Shown: in pieces, positions 47,543-56,724 of the stretch
Position numbering within the stretch: the stretch's first letter is position 1
Layout: every line of letters begins with the position of its first letter
Assembly: GCF_000427445.1 (NCBI RefSeq)
Contig: NZ_KE386496.1
Location: forward strand, 3,030,504 to 3,094,503
Reading direction: 5' to 3'
Source: Methylocapsa acidiphila B2
GTDB taxonomy: Bacteria > Pseudomonadota > Alphaproteobacteria > Rhizobiales > Beijerinckiaceae
Length of the DNA stretch: 64,000 nucleotides
Notes under the pieces: model-generated
What the model was told of the DNA's origin: nothing
The model's input: only the letters and a program-made list of their open reading frames with translations
The model's database searches: none
Made by a program: the position numbers and the translations under genes

Positions 47543-47983
47543 TTGACGGCGATAAGACGAGCCTTTATCCCGCCCATCATCGCCCTCGCCGCCCTATTTG
47601 CCGCGACGGTCTCGGCGCGCGCGGACTTTCGCCTCTGCAACAATTCGACCGGCCGGGCCAGCGTCGCGCTCGCCTATACGGATGGCGAGACCTGGGTCAG
47701 CGAAGGCTGGTGGAACCTGAAGGCAGGCGCCTGCGAAGTGCTGGTGCGCGGCCCCCTGGCCGCCGAATTCTATTACGTCTACGCGATGGACGAGCGCGGC
47801 GGCGAATGGAAGGGAAAAGCCTTCATGTGCACGCGCGATCGTGAATTCCGCATTCTCGGGCGAGAGGATTGCTTCGTGCGCGGATTCGACCGGACCGGGT
47901 TCTTCGAGGTCGACACCGGCAAGGAAGCGAAGAATTGGACGGTTCAACTGACCGATTCCGGGCAAAATCGACCAACCCCTTGA
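47543..47983 (+). CDS. DUF1036 exported protein
   Basis: 146 residues from a TTG. Signal peptide IPPIIALAALFAATVSARA. DUF1036 motifs ADFRLCNNSTGRASVALAY, WWNLKAGACEVLV and YYVYAMDERG with four conserved Cys that may form disulphides. Function unknown. It is 20 bases upstream of pyk, an order seen in many Rhizobiales. Confidence 0.88.
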   Translation: MTAIRRAFIPPIIALAALFAATVSARADFRLCNNSTGRASVALAYTDGETWVSEGWWNLKAGACEVLVRGPLAAEFYYVYAMDERGGEWKGKAFMCTRDREFRILGREDCFVRGFDRTGFFEVDTGKEAKNWTVQLTDSGQNRPTP

Positions 47984-48003
47984 GTTCAGGCAACGAGGCT
48001 TCA

Positions 48004-49440
48004 ATGCGGCGTCTGCGTCGATGCAAGATCATAGCGACCCTGGGGCCGGCCTCGGCCAATCCGGGCATGCTTTCCACCCTGTTCCATGCTGGCGCGGATG
48101 TGTTTCGCATCAACATGAGCCATGCGACTCACGACCAGATGCGCGAGCAGGTCCGAATGATTCGCGCGCTCGAGGCCGAATGCGGCCGCGCAATCGGCAT
48201 TTTGCTTGATATTCAGGGTCCGAAGCTGCGCATCGGCGCGTTTCGCGATCGCGTGGTCCGGCTCGCGAAGGGCGCGCGCTTCACCCTCGACAGCAATCCC
48301 GAGCCCGGCGACGAGAGCCGGGTCTATCTGCCGCATCCGGAAATTTTGCGCGCACTCGAGCCCGGCCATACGCTGCTCGTGGACGACGGCAAGGTGCGCC
48401 TCCATGTGATCGCCTCGACGCCGGACAGCGCGGTGGCGATCGTCGATGTGGCGGGCGAGATCTCCAACCGCAAAGGGGTGAGCCTGCCCGACACGGAGAT
48501 CCCGGTTTCGGCCATCACCGACAAGGACCGCGCCGATCTCGAGGCAGGCCTCGAGGCTGGCGTTGACTGGGTCGCGGTCTCCTTCGTGCAGCGGCCGGAG
48601 GATGTGCTCGAGGTCAAGAAGCTCACGCGCGGCCGGGCGCTGGTGATGTCCAAGATCGAGAAGCCGCAGGCGATCTCGCGGCTCGACGAGATCGTCGAGA
48701 TTTCCGACGGGCTGATGGTCGCGCGCGGCGATCTCGGCGTCGAGATGCCGCTCGAGAAAGTGCCTGGCCTGCAAAAGCGCATCAACCGCACCTGCCGTCG
48801 GCTCGGCAAGCCGGTCGTGGTCGCGACGCAAATGCTCGAATCCATGATCTCCGCGCCGGTGCCGACCCGCGCCGAAGTGTCGGACGTGGCGACGGCCGTG
48901 TTCGAAGGCGCGGACGCCGTCATGCTCTCGGCCGAGAGCGCCGCCGGCCAATATCCGGCTGAGGCCGTCTCGACCATGAGCAAGATCGCCGTGGAGGTGG
49001 AGCAGGACCCTTATTTCCGCGGCATCATCAATGCGCAGCGCGCCGTCGTTCCCGAGGCGACCGGCGCCGACGCCATAGCCGTGGCGGCGCGCAATGTGGC
49101 CGAGACGCTGGATCTGAAGGCCATCGTCGCCTGGACCTCCTCGGGCTCGACGGCGTTCCGCATCGCGCGGGAGCGGCCGCTCGCGCCCATTCTCGCGCTG
49201 ACGCCGAACCGCGAGACGGCGGGGCGGCTCGCGATCAGCTGGGGCGTGCATGCGGTCGTCACCAAGGACGCGCATGACATCGACGACATGGCGGAGCGGG
49301 CCGAGGAATTCGCGGCGCGGGAAGGCTTCGCCAAGGCCGGCGACCGGATCATCATCGTCGCCGGCGTCCCCTTTGGCACGCCGGGCGCGACCAATATGGT
49401 CCGCATCGCCTTCCTCAACGGGAAGGCGGGGGCGGGTTAA
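48004..49440 (+). CDS. pyk: Pyruvate kinase
   Basis: 478 residues. KIIATLGPASANPGML opens the A domain, then DVFRINMSHATHDQM, ILLDIQGPKLRIG, KIEKPQAI with catalytic Lys, VARGDLGVEMPLEKVPGLQK and the domain C TSSGSTAFRIARERP. All active-site groups for phosphoenolpyruvate, ADP, K+ and Mg2+ appear present. It makes ATP and pyruvate in the last step of glycolysis. Divergent from the amidohydrolase and co-transcribed with DUF1036. Confidence 0.97.
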   Translation: MRRLRRCKIIATLGPASANPGMLSTLFHAGADVFRINMSHATHDQMREQVRMIRALEAECGRAIGILLDIQGPKLRIGAFRDRVVRLAKGARFTLDSNPEPGDESRVYLPHPEILRALEPGHTLLVDDGKVRLHVIASTPDSAVAIVDVAGEISNRKGVSLPDTEIPVSAITDKDRADLEAGLEAGVDWVAVSFVQRPEDVLEVKKLTRGRALVMSKIEKPQAISRLDEIVEISDGLMVARGDLGVEMPLEKVPGLQKRINRTCRRLGKPVVVATQMLESMISAPVPTRAEVSDVATAVFEGADAVMLSAESAAGQYPAEAVSTMSKIAVEVEQDPYFRGIINAQRAVVPEATGADAIAVAARNVAETLDLKAIVAWTSSGSTAFRIARERPLAPILALTPNRETAGRLAISWGVHAVVTKDAHDIDDMAERAEEFAAREGFAKAGDRIIIVAGVPFGTPGATNMVRIAFLNGKAGAG

Positions 49441-49495
49441 AAGGCCCAGCGCCGACTTTTCTTCGCCTGCGCGGAGCCGCGCCGCTTTCGATTTT

Positions 49496-50290
49496 CTAAA
49501 GAACCGGGACGCTCGCCGGCGTCTCCTTGATGAAAATCTTGGCCGCTTCGGAGCCGGTGAGCGTTCCCGAGAGCGTCAGACTGCGCTCATCGTCCGACAT
49601 CATTGCGACGATTGGAACGCCCCAGCTCGTATAACCCTGATCCCCCTTGAGCTTGACTTCGACGAGGATGTCGCCGTCGAGGACCTTCACATGACAGGTG
49701 AAGGGCGCGTCGAGCTTGGCGATCTGAATGAAGCCCGTGACCTTAACGGCGGTGTTAGGCTTCACCGTGACCTTTTCGGAAAAGCTCCATCTCGACGTCT
49801 CGGTGGTCGTAAAGCTCTGCTCGGCCGAGAAGCTGACCTCAGCGTTGATCTCAACATTGGATTCGCCGATGAGGGGCAGCTTGGCCTTCAGGCCGACCTT
49901 TGTGCCGATCTTCAGACCTTCGGTGAACTTGAAGCTCTGGCCGTCCTGGCGGGAATATTCATAGGCAAAGGTCGCTTCCAGCGGATCGTCCGGCGAGGCG
50001 TTCACATAAGTCTCCTCATGCGCCACTAGATCTTTGAAGGTCGGAGTCGCATTGCCATAGGCGAAATCCGAGATCAGCAGGCCATAGCTTCTTTGATAGA
50101 ATTCGGTTGATTGCGTCTCGACCGCAGCGATGAGCTGTGCGTCTCGAATCTTGCCGATAGAGGTCAGATAATCGGTAATGCGATCGACCAGTGCGGCCTG
50201 GTCTATAGTCTGGAATTTGGCATGCAGCGCGGCGTTGATGTCGAGCTCGCCGCCAAGGGTCAGATTTTCTTTCGTAACCTGGATGTTCAT
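49496..50290 (-). CDS. Aerolysin-like/ETX-MTX2-type pore-forming protein (putative)
   Basis: 264 residues, no signal peptide. Residues about 120-215 show the alternating Ser/Thr-rich strands of the ETX/MTX2 aerolysin-like fold: FTEGLKIGTKVGLKAKLPLI, NVEINAEVSFSAEQSFTTTE, TSRWSFSEKVTVKPNTAVKV. The N-terminal region is helical. Members form beta-barrel pores, and bacterial non-toxin versions occur too. Target and secretion are unknown. Similarity is by pattern only. It stands alone, convergent with pyk. Confidence 0.6.
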   Translation of the reverse strand: MNIQVTKENLTLGGELDINAALHAKFQTIDQAALVDRITDYLTSIGKIRDAQLIAAVETQSTEFYQRSYGLLISDFAYGNATPTFKDLVAHEETYVNASPDDPLEATFAYEYSRQDGQSFKFTEGLKIGTKVGLKAKLPLIGESNVEINAEVSFSAEQSFTTTETSRWSFSEKVTVKPNTAVKVTGFIQIAKLDAPFTCHVKVLDGDILVEVKLKGDQGYTSWGVPIVAMMSDDERSLTLSGTLTGSEAAKIFIKETPASVPVL

Positions 50291-50710
50291 TTTTCGATCT
50301 CCTATGTTGTCGCTTGCCGGCGAGATTGCCGTAAGGCGCGATCAGGAGATAGCTGTCTGCCTGCGGGCCGAAGGTGGGATTTCCCACGTTGCGAGGCTCT
50401 ACTGTCGCCCGCTTTGACCTATTGTTTGTCGCTCGCGAAAGCGCCCCGCTCGGCCTCTGCAAAAGAAGCAACAATCGGGGCGTCTTACTCTGCGGCCAAT
50501 TAACTACTCTCTTTCCTGCGAACGCGTGGAGGATTTTACGAGGGTTGCTTATGCGCAACCATCAACACGTTCTCGGATACTGCGCTCATCGGTGCGGGCT
50601 GCCAATATCGCCTTTTTTCAACGACGGGAGCGGATCGGATTGACGACGGGCGTTATAAAGCGTTGAGATGCGGCTTAACCTCGGGCTTTGCATATCGTGA
50701 GGGCGGACCT
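50291..50710. other. Intergenic region between ETX-like and amidase genes
   Basis: No gene supported in 420 bases. GTGGGA-TT-TCCCAC at 50374-50387 is a perfect hairpin near the middle, and TTTTCGATCTCC precedes the ETX-like start on the minus strand. Promoters for both divergent genes should lie here. Confidence 0.4.
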
Positions 50711-51904
50711 ATGCGAACATCAGTTGATGGGTCCGAGATCTCCGCCGATTTTGGCGCCTTCGTCGACCAATCCCCATGCGCGCGCGATCCGACGGGGCGC
50801 GGGGCGTTGAGCGGGCTGACTTTCGCGGTCAAGGATTTCATCGACGTCGCCGGCTGTCGCACCGGCGGCGGAAGTCCGGACTGGCTCGCGAGCCATGCGG
50901 CGGCGGCGGTATCGGCGCCGGCCGTGGAGGCGTTGCTTGGCGCCGGCGCGCAGCTGATCGGCAAGACCAATATGGACGAGCTCGCCTTCAGTCTCGAAGG
51001 CGCGAACGCGCATTACGGCACGCCCGTCAATCCGGCTTGCCCGGACCGGCTTCCGGGCGGTTCGTCGAGCGGTTCCGCTGTCGCGGTCGCCGCCGGCCTC
51101 GTGGATTTTGCGTTGGGGACCGATACGGGCGGATCGGTGCGGACGCCAGCGAGCTTCACCGGAATTTTCGGATTTCGTCCGACCCATGGGCGCGTCTCCA
51201 CCGTCGGCGTCGCGCCTTTTGCGCCGAGCTATGACACGATCGGCTGGCTCGCCCGCGATCCTGGTTGCCTGTCGCGCGTCGGCCGCGTCTTGTTGCTGGG
51301 TTCCGGCGACGCCGCGCCGATCAACCGATTGGTGCAGGCGCGCGACGCCTTCGCGTTCGCGGATCCCGCCGCCGCCACGGTGTTGCGCGCACGGGCGCGC
51401 GCCTGGGGCGCCGTCGATGAGGTCACGGTGTTCGACGGCGCCGAGGCTGAATGGTTTGAATGTTATCGAGTGCTTCAGGGCGCAGAAATTTGGCGATGCC
51501 TGGGGCCGTGGATCACCGCCAATCGGCCAAGATTCGGCGAGGAGATCGCGCCGCGCTTCGCCGACGCCGCCACGATCGGCGAGCCTGACGTGACGCGCTA
51601 TCGCGCCTTCCGGCAAAACATCGCCGCGCGGCTGAGGGCGATGATTCCGCCTGGAACGGGCCTCGTGATCCCAACGACGCTCGGCGCGGCGTTGCCGTTG
51701 AAGACGTCGCCGGAAGCCATCGGCAGCTTCTACAAATCTGCATTGCCGCTCAACGCGATCGCCGGACACCCGGGCCTTCCGCAGGTTGCGATTCCAATTC
51801 TCCAACAAAACGCCTGTCCTCTGGGCCTGTCGATCGTCGGCGCGGCGTCGTCCGATGAAGCATTGCTGGATCTCGCGATTTCCTTGCATAAATCGGAAAC
51901 ATGA
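50711..51904 (+). CDS. Amidase signature family hydrolase
   Basis: 397 residues. The Ser-cisSer-Lys triad is visible: K41 in FAVKDFID, GGSSSGSAVAV at 116-126 with the cis-Ser, and S142 in TDTGGSVRTPAS as nucleophile. It is short compared with GatA and lacks a C-terminal extension, and resembles AtzF or other small-molecule amidases. The substrate cannot be told. No gatB/gatC is near. The stop TGA overlaps an in-frame ATG of the Coq4-like gene in an ATGA junction. Confidence 0.88.
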   Translation: MRTSVDGSEISADFGAFVDQSPCARDPTGRGALSGLTFAVKDFIDVAGCRTGGGSPDWLASHAAAAVSAPAVEALLGAGAQLIGKTNMDELAFSLEGANAHYGTPVNPACPDRLPGGSSSGSAVAVAAGLVDFALGTDTGGSVRTPASFTGIFGFRPTHGRVSTVGVAPFAPSYDTIGWLARDPGCLSRVGRVLLLGSGDAAPINRLVQARDAFAFADPAAATVLRARARAWGAVDEVTVFDGAEAEWFECYRVLQGAEIWRCLGPWITANRPRFGEEIAPRFADAATIGEPDVTRYRAFRQNIAARLRAMIPPGTGLVIPTTLGAALPLKTSPEAIGSFYKSALPLNAIAGHPGLPQVAIPILQQNACPLGLSIVGAASSDEALLDLAISLHKSET

Positions 51905-51942
51905 CCGGCGAGCTCCCTCACAGTTCTCTTGGAGTCTGTTCA

Positions 51943-52965
51943 ATGGCGGTTGATCTCGAAGTCGCTGCGCTTCACCCAAACGTTCCCGAGAATGTCAGTC
52001 TTGCGATCCTCGGCGCTATGGCTGCCGTGGCGGAGTCCGGACCGGCGCCTGCGCGTTCCGAGGACATCGAGATGATCAGGAGCGCCTGGAGATTTATCTT
52101 CGGCGAGACCTCCGAGCTAAATTGGACCGCTCTCTCGCGGGTCGAACCAAAATCGCTCGCATCATCTGTGGCGGATGCGGGCTTGCGCGAGGATGCGCTC
52201 AAGTTTCTAACCGTGATGACCTGTATCGATGACGTTCCCGGGCCGGCCAAGGTCGACTCGGTGCGCCGATACGCCGCCGCGCTCAATGTCGATGCTGCTT
52301 ATCTGAACCTACTTAGTCTCGCCTCGGACGGGCATATGGACGACGCGCTCGCCGAGATGACGCGTCTCAACATGGACAGCATCACCAATGGTAAATGGCC
52401 GGGCGGGGACGCCAACGCCTGGCTGCTGCCCTACGCAGGGCAAGCCGCCGATCCTGTTCTGGCGTCGCGCTTCCACGCGCTATCGAAATATCCCTTGAGC
52501 AGCTTCGGGCGCGCGTTCCACCATCAATTCACTTCGAACGGCTATGAGTTTCCCGGCGAGGCGAAAGCGCTCAACGCCGGCTTTTCGGTGCCGCACGACA
52601 GCGCCCATGTCATCAGCGGCTATGACACCACGCCGCGCGGCGAAATCCTGGTTTCGGTGTTCACCTCGACCATGCACAAGCGTTTGCCGATGGGAGCTCA
52701 TGTCCTTCCTGTGATTTTCATCTGGCATCTACATATTCAAATCAATGCCGTGGCGGGAAAAGCCGCGACCCCCATGGATCCGCAGAATTTCTGGTGCGCC
52801 TGGGCTGCGGGAGCTGCCAGCAAAGCCGATAGTTTCGCGCCGGAGTGGGATTTCTGGGCTCTGGCGGAGCGACCGCTGGCCGAGGTTCGAAAGATTTTTG
52901 GCGTGCCGACGGAGGGCCTCGAAGCATGGGCCGATGCGCAGGGCCTCGGGCCGGCGACGCCTTAA
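51943..52965 (+). CDS. TerB-like plus Coq4-like fusion protein
   Basis: 340 residues from ATG 51943, with GGAG 9 bases upstream; ATG 51901 overlaps the amidase stop and is the alternative. Residues 1-140 read like a TerB-type helical domain (SLAILGAMAAVAESGPAPAR, FLTVMTCIDDVPGPAKVDSV). Residues 150-330 resemble Coq4: at 218-234 the motif HDSAH-x11-E is exact, matching the HDxxHx11E metal site. Coq4 organises ubiquinone synthesis in eukaryotes and acts on ubiquinone precursors. No coq or ubi gene is nearby, so the role here is unknown. Confidence 0.75.
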   Translation: MAVDLEVAALHPNVPENVSLAILGAMAAVAESGPAPARSEDIEMIRSAWRFIFGETSELNWTALSRVEPKSLASSVADAGLREDALKFLTVMTCIDDVPGPAKVDSVRRYAAALNVDAAYLNLLSLASDGHMDDALAEMTRLNMDSITNGKWPGGDANAWLLPYAGQAADPVLASRFHALSKYPLSSFGRAFHHQFTSNGYEFPGEAKALNAGFSVPHDSAHVISGYDTTPRGEILVSVFTSTMHKRLPMGAHVLPVIFIWHLHIQINAVAGKAATPMDPQNFWCAWAAGAASKADSFAPEWDFWALAERPLAEVRKIFGVPTEGLEAWADAQGLGPATP

Positions 52966-53011
52966 CGCGACGCCTCAGGCGCACGCCGGCGACAACGCGG
53001 ACGGCGGCGGC

Positions 53012-55192
53012 CTACCCCCCAAACAGCGCATCGAAAAAATTGCGCTCTCTCGGCTGCGCCTGTCGCGGCCGCTGCGGCTCCCCGGCATTTGGGATCAAGC
53101 CCGGCGGCACGAGACCATTGCTTCGGCTGCTGGCCTCGGCCGCCCTAGGCTCAGCCTGCGGGGCGCGGGCGATGGGCGCGGGTCCGTCGGCGAAAGGCCC
53201 GCCGGATGGCCGCGGCGGATTGATCGCCGCCGTCGGCCCCGCGGGATCGAACCCGGCCGGGGCGCCGCCCCCCTGCCATATCCCGCCCGGCAGCGGCTGC
53301 GGCGGCGCGCCTTGATGGGCGACGCGCATGAAGCGCGACCAGATCTCGACCGGCAGGCTGCCGCCGGAGGTCTTCTTCGTCGGCGAATTGTCGTCATTGC
53401 CGAGCCAGACGCCTGTCACGAGATGGCTTGTGTAGCCGATGAACCAGGCGTCGCGAAAATCCTGGCTTGTGCCGGTCTTGCCGGCCGCCTGCCAGCCGGG
53501 CAAATCCGCCTTGCGCGCGGTGCCGGTCAGCACAACCTCCTGCATCATGGCGTTCATCATCGCCACATAGGTCGGGTCGATCACGCGGCCATTGCTCGCG
53601 CCCTTGCGTTGATACAGAAGCTTGCCGCCGCTGGTCTTCACCTTGGCGATGATCTGCGCCTGCACGCCAATGCCGCCATTGGCGAAAGGCGCATAGGCGG
53701 TGACGAGCTCGAGCGGGGAGACCTCGCTGGTGCCGAGCGCGATCGAGGCGTTGGGCGAAAGCTCAGAGACGATGCCGAGCCGATGCGCGGTCTTGACGAC
53801 CGTCTTCGCCCCGACCTCGAGGCCGAGCCGCACCGCGACCGTGTTCAAGGATTGCGACAGGGCCTTGGTCAGCGTGACGGGCCCCCAATATTCATGCCCG
53901 TAATTTTCTGGTTGCCAGCCCTTGACGTTGAGCGGAGCGTCCTCGCGCACCGAGGCCGGCGTCAGGCCCTTTTCGAGCGCCGCGAGATAGACGAAAGGCT
54001 TGAAGGCGGAGCCCGGCTGGCGCTTGGCCTGAACCGCTCGGTCGAACTGGCTGTCGGCGTAATTGCGGCCGCCGACCAGCGCCTTGATCGAGCCGTCCGG
54101 CTCCATCGCGACGAGCGCGCCTTGCTCGACGCCGAATTTGGTCCCCTTTTGATCGAGCTCGTCCGCGAGCGCCTTTTCCGCGGCGGCCTGCAGCCCGGCG
54201 TTGAGCGTCGTCGCGACGACTATGTCTTCGTCGATCGCCCCGATCGCATCGTCGAGCTCGTCCATCACAAAATCGGCGGCGTAATTGACCGAGCCCGCGC
54301 CTTGCTCGCGGACCGCCTGCGCTGGATGGCCAAGCGCGACCATGCCCATGGCGTCGGTGATGAAGCCTTCCTGAACCATGGCCGCGATCACCTGCGATGC
54401 GCGCTCGGTCGCGCCCGCAGGGTTGTGGTTCGGCGCGAGCTTGGTCGGCGCCTTCATGAGCCCGGCCAGAACGGCGGCCTCGGCCAAGGTGACGTTGCGG
54501 GCGCCATGGCCAAAATATTTCCGCGCCGCCGCCTCGACCCCATAGGCGCCGGAGCCGAAATAGACTCGGTTCAAATAAAGCTCGAGGATCTGGTTCTTCG
54601 AATATTGATGCTCGAGCCAGAGCGCCAGGATTGCTTCCTGAATCTTGCGTGAAAAGGTCCGCTCCTGGGTCAGGAAGAGATTTTTGGCGAGCTGCTGCGT
54701 CAAGGTCGAGCCGCCTTGCACCGCGCCGCCGCCGGTCAGGTTGCGCGCCGCCGCGCGCAGAATGCCCAGCGGATCGACGCCAAAATGCGAGTAGAAGCGG
54801 CGATCCTCGATCGCGACGAAGGCTTTAGGCAAATAGGGCGGCAGCTCGGCGAGCCGCACGGCCGCGCCGCCGGTGTCGCCGCGATTAGCGAGCAGAGCGC
54901 CGTCGTCGGCGAGAATGGCGATATTGGGCGGGCGCTTGGGGACCGCGAGCTGATCGATGGGCGGGAGCTTGGAGGCGTAGACCGCGATGACGATCGCGCC
55001 GGCGAGAAAGGCCCAAACCGAGAGCGTGGCCGTCCAATAGAGCGCAGCGCCGAAAAAGGAGCCGCCGCGCTTTCGCTGCCGTCCCCGCGGCTTGGCGGGG
55101 CGGCGCGGCTTGTTCTCGTCGCTGGCGCCGCGGCCCTTTTCGGCTGGGCCGAAGGTCGGTTCGCGGCGCTCGGCCGTCCTGCGCTGTGCCAT
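53012..55192 (-). CDS. mrcA: Penicillin-binding protein 1A (bifunctional)
   Basis: 726 residues. Basic cytoplasmic N-terminus, one transmembrane helix (ALYWTATLSVWAFLAGAIVI), transglycosylase domain with AFVAIEDRRFYSHFGVD and QGGSTLTQQLAKNLFLT, and a transpeptidase domain with SAFK (SxxK), SLN and KTGTSQD motifs. It polymerises and cross-links peptidoglycan. The C-terminal tail is Pro/Ala-rich. Divergent from dnaN. Confidence 0.95.
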   Translation of the reverse strand: MAQRRTAERREPTFGPAEKGRGASDENKPRRPAKPRGRQRKRGGSFFGAALYWTATLSVWAFLAGAIVIAVYASKLPPIDQLAVPKRPPNIAILADDGALLANRGDTGGAAVRLAELPPYLPKAFVAIEDRRFYSHFGVDPLGILRAAARNLTGGGAVQGGSTLTQQLAKNLFLTQERTFSRKIQEAILALWLEHQYSKNQILELYLNRVYFGSGAYGVEAAARKYFGHGARNVTLAEAAVLAGLMKAPTKLAPNHNPAGATERASQVIAAMVQEGFITDAMGMVALGHPAQAVREQGAGSVNYAADFVMDELDDAIGAIDEDIVVATTLNAGLQAAAEKALADELDQKGTKFGVEQGALVAMEPDGSIKALVGGRNYADSQFDRAVQAKRQPGSAFKPFVYLAALEKGLTPASVREDAPLNVKGWQPENYGHEYWGPVTLTKALSQSLNTVAVRLGLEVGAKTVVKTAHRLGIVSELSPNASIALGTSEVSPLELVTAYAPFANGGIGVQAQIIAKVKTSGGKLLYQRKGASNGRVIDPTYVAMMNAMMQEVVLTGTARKADLPGWQAAGKTGTSQDFRDAWFIGYTSHLVTGVWLGNDDNSPTKKTSGGSLPVEIWSRFMRVAHQGAPPQPLPGGIWQGGGAPAGFDPAGPTAAINPPRPSGGPFADGPAPIARAPQAEPRAAEASSRSNGLVPPGLIPNAGEPQRPRQAQPRERNFFDALFGG

Positions 55193-55471
55193 GCTCGTCG
55201 CGCCGCCGTGCCGCTGATGCCTCTCGCCCGTCGCTGCCGGGACCGTGCATCGATCCTAATCGGGGCGGTTTAAGGGCGGGTAAAAATCATTAAAAGTCGA
55301 ATGGACGCAAGCCCGCCGCCAGGAATTTCGGTTGGAGATGATGGGGAAATCGCGCGCAGAATGATGCGACGGCTTGCGGTTTGCGCGCGGCCGCGCCAAA
55401 GTCTCGCCCCGCCCAGGCCGGCGCGCTCACTCGCCCGCGGCGGATCGAACCGAAACGGATTGGACCGCCCG

Positions 55472-56605
55472 ATGAAAGTCACTCTCGAACGCGCCGCCCT
55501 GCTGAAGTCGCTGGGCCATGTGCATCGCGTCGTGGAGCGCCGCAACACGATTCCCATTCTGTCCAATGTCCTGCTTCGGGCGGAAGGCCAGGCCCTGCTC
55601 CTAAAGGCGACGGATCTCGACCTCGAAGTGACCGAGCGGCTCGCGGCCGACGTCAGCCAGAAGGGCGCGACCACCCTGCCGGCGCATATTCTCTACGACA
55701 TCGTCCGCAAGCTGCCCGACGGCGCGCAGGTGACCTTGGAGGCCGGCGGCGAGAGCGGCCAGCTGCAATTGCGCTCGGGGCGCTCGCGCTTCATGCTCCA
55801 ATCCCTGCCCGACAGCGATTTCCCTGACCTCGCCGCCGGCGAGTTCGGCCATGCGTTCAGCCTCGCCGCGGCCGATCTCAAGCGGCTGATCGACAAGACG
55901 CAATTCGCGATCTCCAATGAGGAGACGCGCTATTATCTCAACGGCATTTTCCTGCACGCGATCGAGGCCGAGGGGCATTCGATGCTGCGCGCCGTCGCGA
56001 CCGACGGCCATCGCCTCGCCAGGGTCGAGACGCCGGCGCCGGCGGGCGCGGCCGGGATGCCCGGAATCATCGTGCCGCGCAAGGCTGTGGCGGAAGTGCA
56101 GAAGCTCGTCGAGGATCCGAACCAGGACGTGCGGGTCGAGATCTCGCCGACCAAGATCCGCTTCACCTTCGGCCAGGAGGATCATTCGGAGATCGTCCTC
56201 ACCTCGAAACTGATCGACGGCACGTTTCCCGACTATATGCGGGTCATCCCCTCGGGCAATGACAAGCGCCTCGTCGTCGAACGGGCGCCTTTCGCCGCCG
56301 CGGTGGACCGCGTATCCACAATCTCTTCCGAACGCGGCCGCGCGGTGAAGCTCGCCGTGGCCGAGGGCAAGCTCACCCTTTCGGTGACCAATCCCGATTC
56401 CGGCTCGGCGGTCGAGGAGCTCGACGTCGATTATGACTCCGCGCCGATGGATATAGGCTTCAACGCCCGCTATCTGCTCGACATCACCGAGCAGCTCGAC
56501 AGCGACACGGCGTTGTTCAAGCTGGCTGATCCAGGCTCACCGACTCTGGTGCAGGATCGAGACGGCGCCGCCGCGCTCTATGTGTTGATGCCCATGCGGG
56601 TGTAG
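55472..56605 (+). CDS. dnaN: DNA polymerase III beta subunit (sliding clamp)
   Basis: 377 residues, full length. MKVTLERAALLKSLGHVHRV, ERRNTIPILSNVLLRA, DLDLEV and the C-terminal ALYVLMPMRV with the Met-rich end of the clamp. It encircles DNA and binds polymerases, ligase and MutS. Here it is not next to dnaA or recF. Instead the reverse-transcriptase gene converges on it from 119 bases downstream. Confidence 0.97.
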   Translation: MKVTLERAALLKSLGHVHRVVERRNTIPILSNVLLRAEGQALLLKATDLDLEVTERLAADVSQKGATTLPAHILYDIVRKLPDGAQVTLEAGGESGQLQLRSGRSRFMLQSLPDSDFPDLAAGEFGHAFSLAAADLKRLIDKTQFAISNEETRYYLNGIFLHAIEAEGHSMLRAVATDGHRLARVETPAPAGAAGMPGIIVPRKAVAEVQKLVEDPNQDVRVEISPTKIRFTFGQEDHSEIVLTSKLIDGTFPDYMRVIPSGNDKRLVVERAPFAAAVDRVSTISSERGRAVKLAVAEGKLTLSVTNPDSGSAVEELDVDYDSAPMDIGFNARYLLDITEQLDSDTALFKLADPGSPTLVQDRDGAAALYVLMPMRV

Positions 56606-56724
56606 GGGGGGCGATCGACGACGGTGCCAACAATTAGCGCCGCCGCTCACCTTCGGTGCGGGACCGAGATTGAAATAATTTAGGCTTCGGATCGAGCGAC
56701 AATCATCTAAATCGGAAACGAGAG

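Noticed and set aside
52745-54652. Plus-strand 635-residue frame over PBP1A
   Set aside because: Arg-rich antisense reading; the PBP1A frame carries intact SxxK, SxN and KTG motifs.
56606-56724. Possible recombination site next to dnaN
   Set aside because: No tRNA-like or direct-repeat boundary could be found by eye at either end of the RT island.
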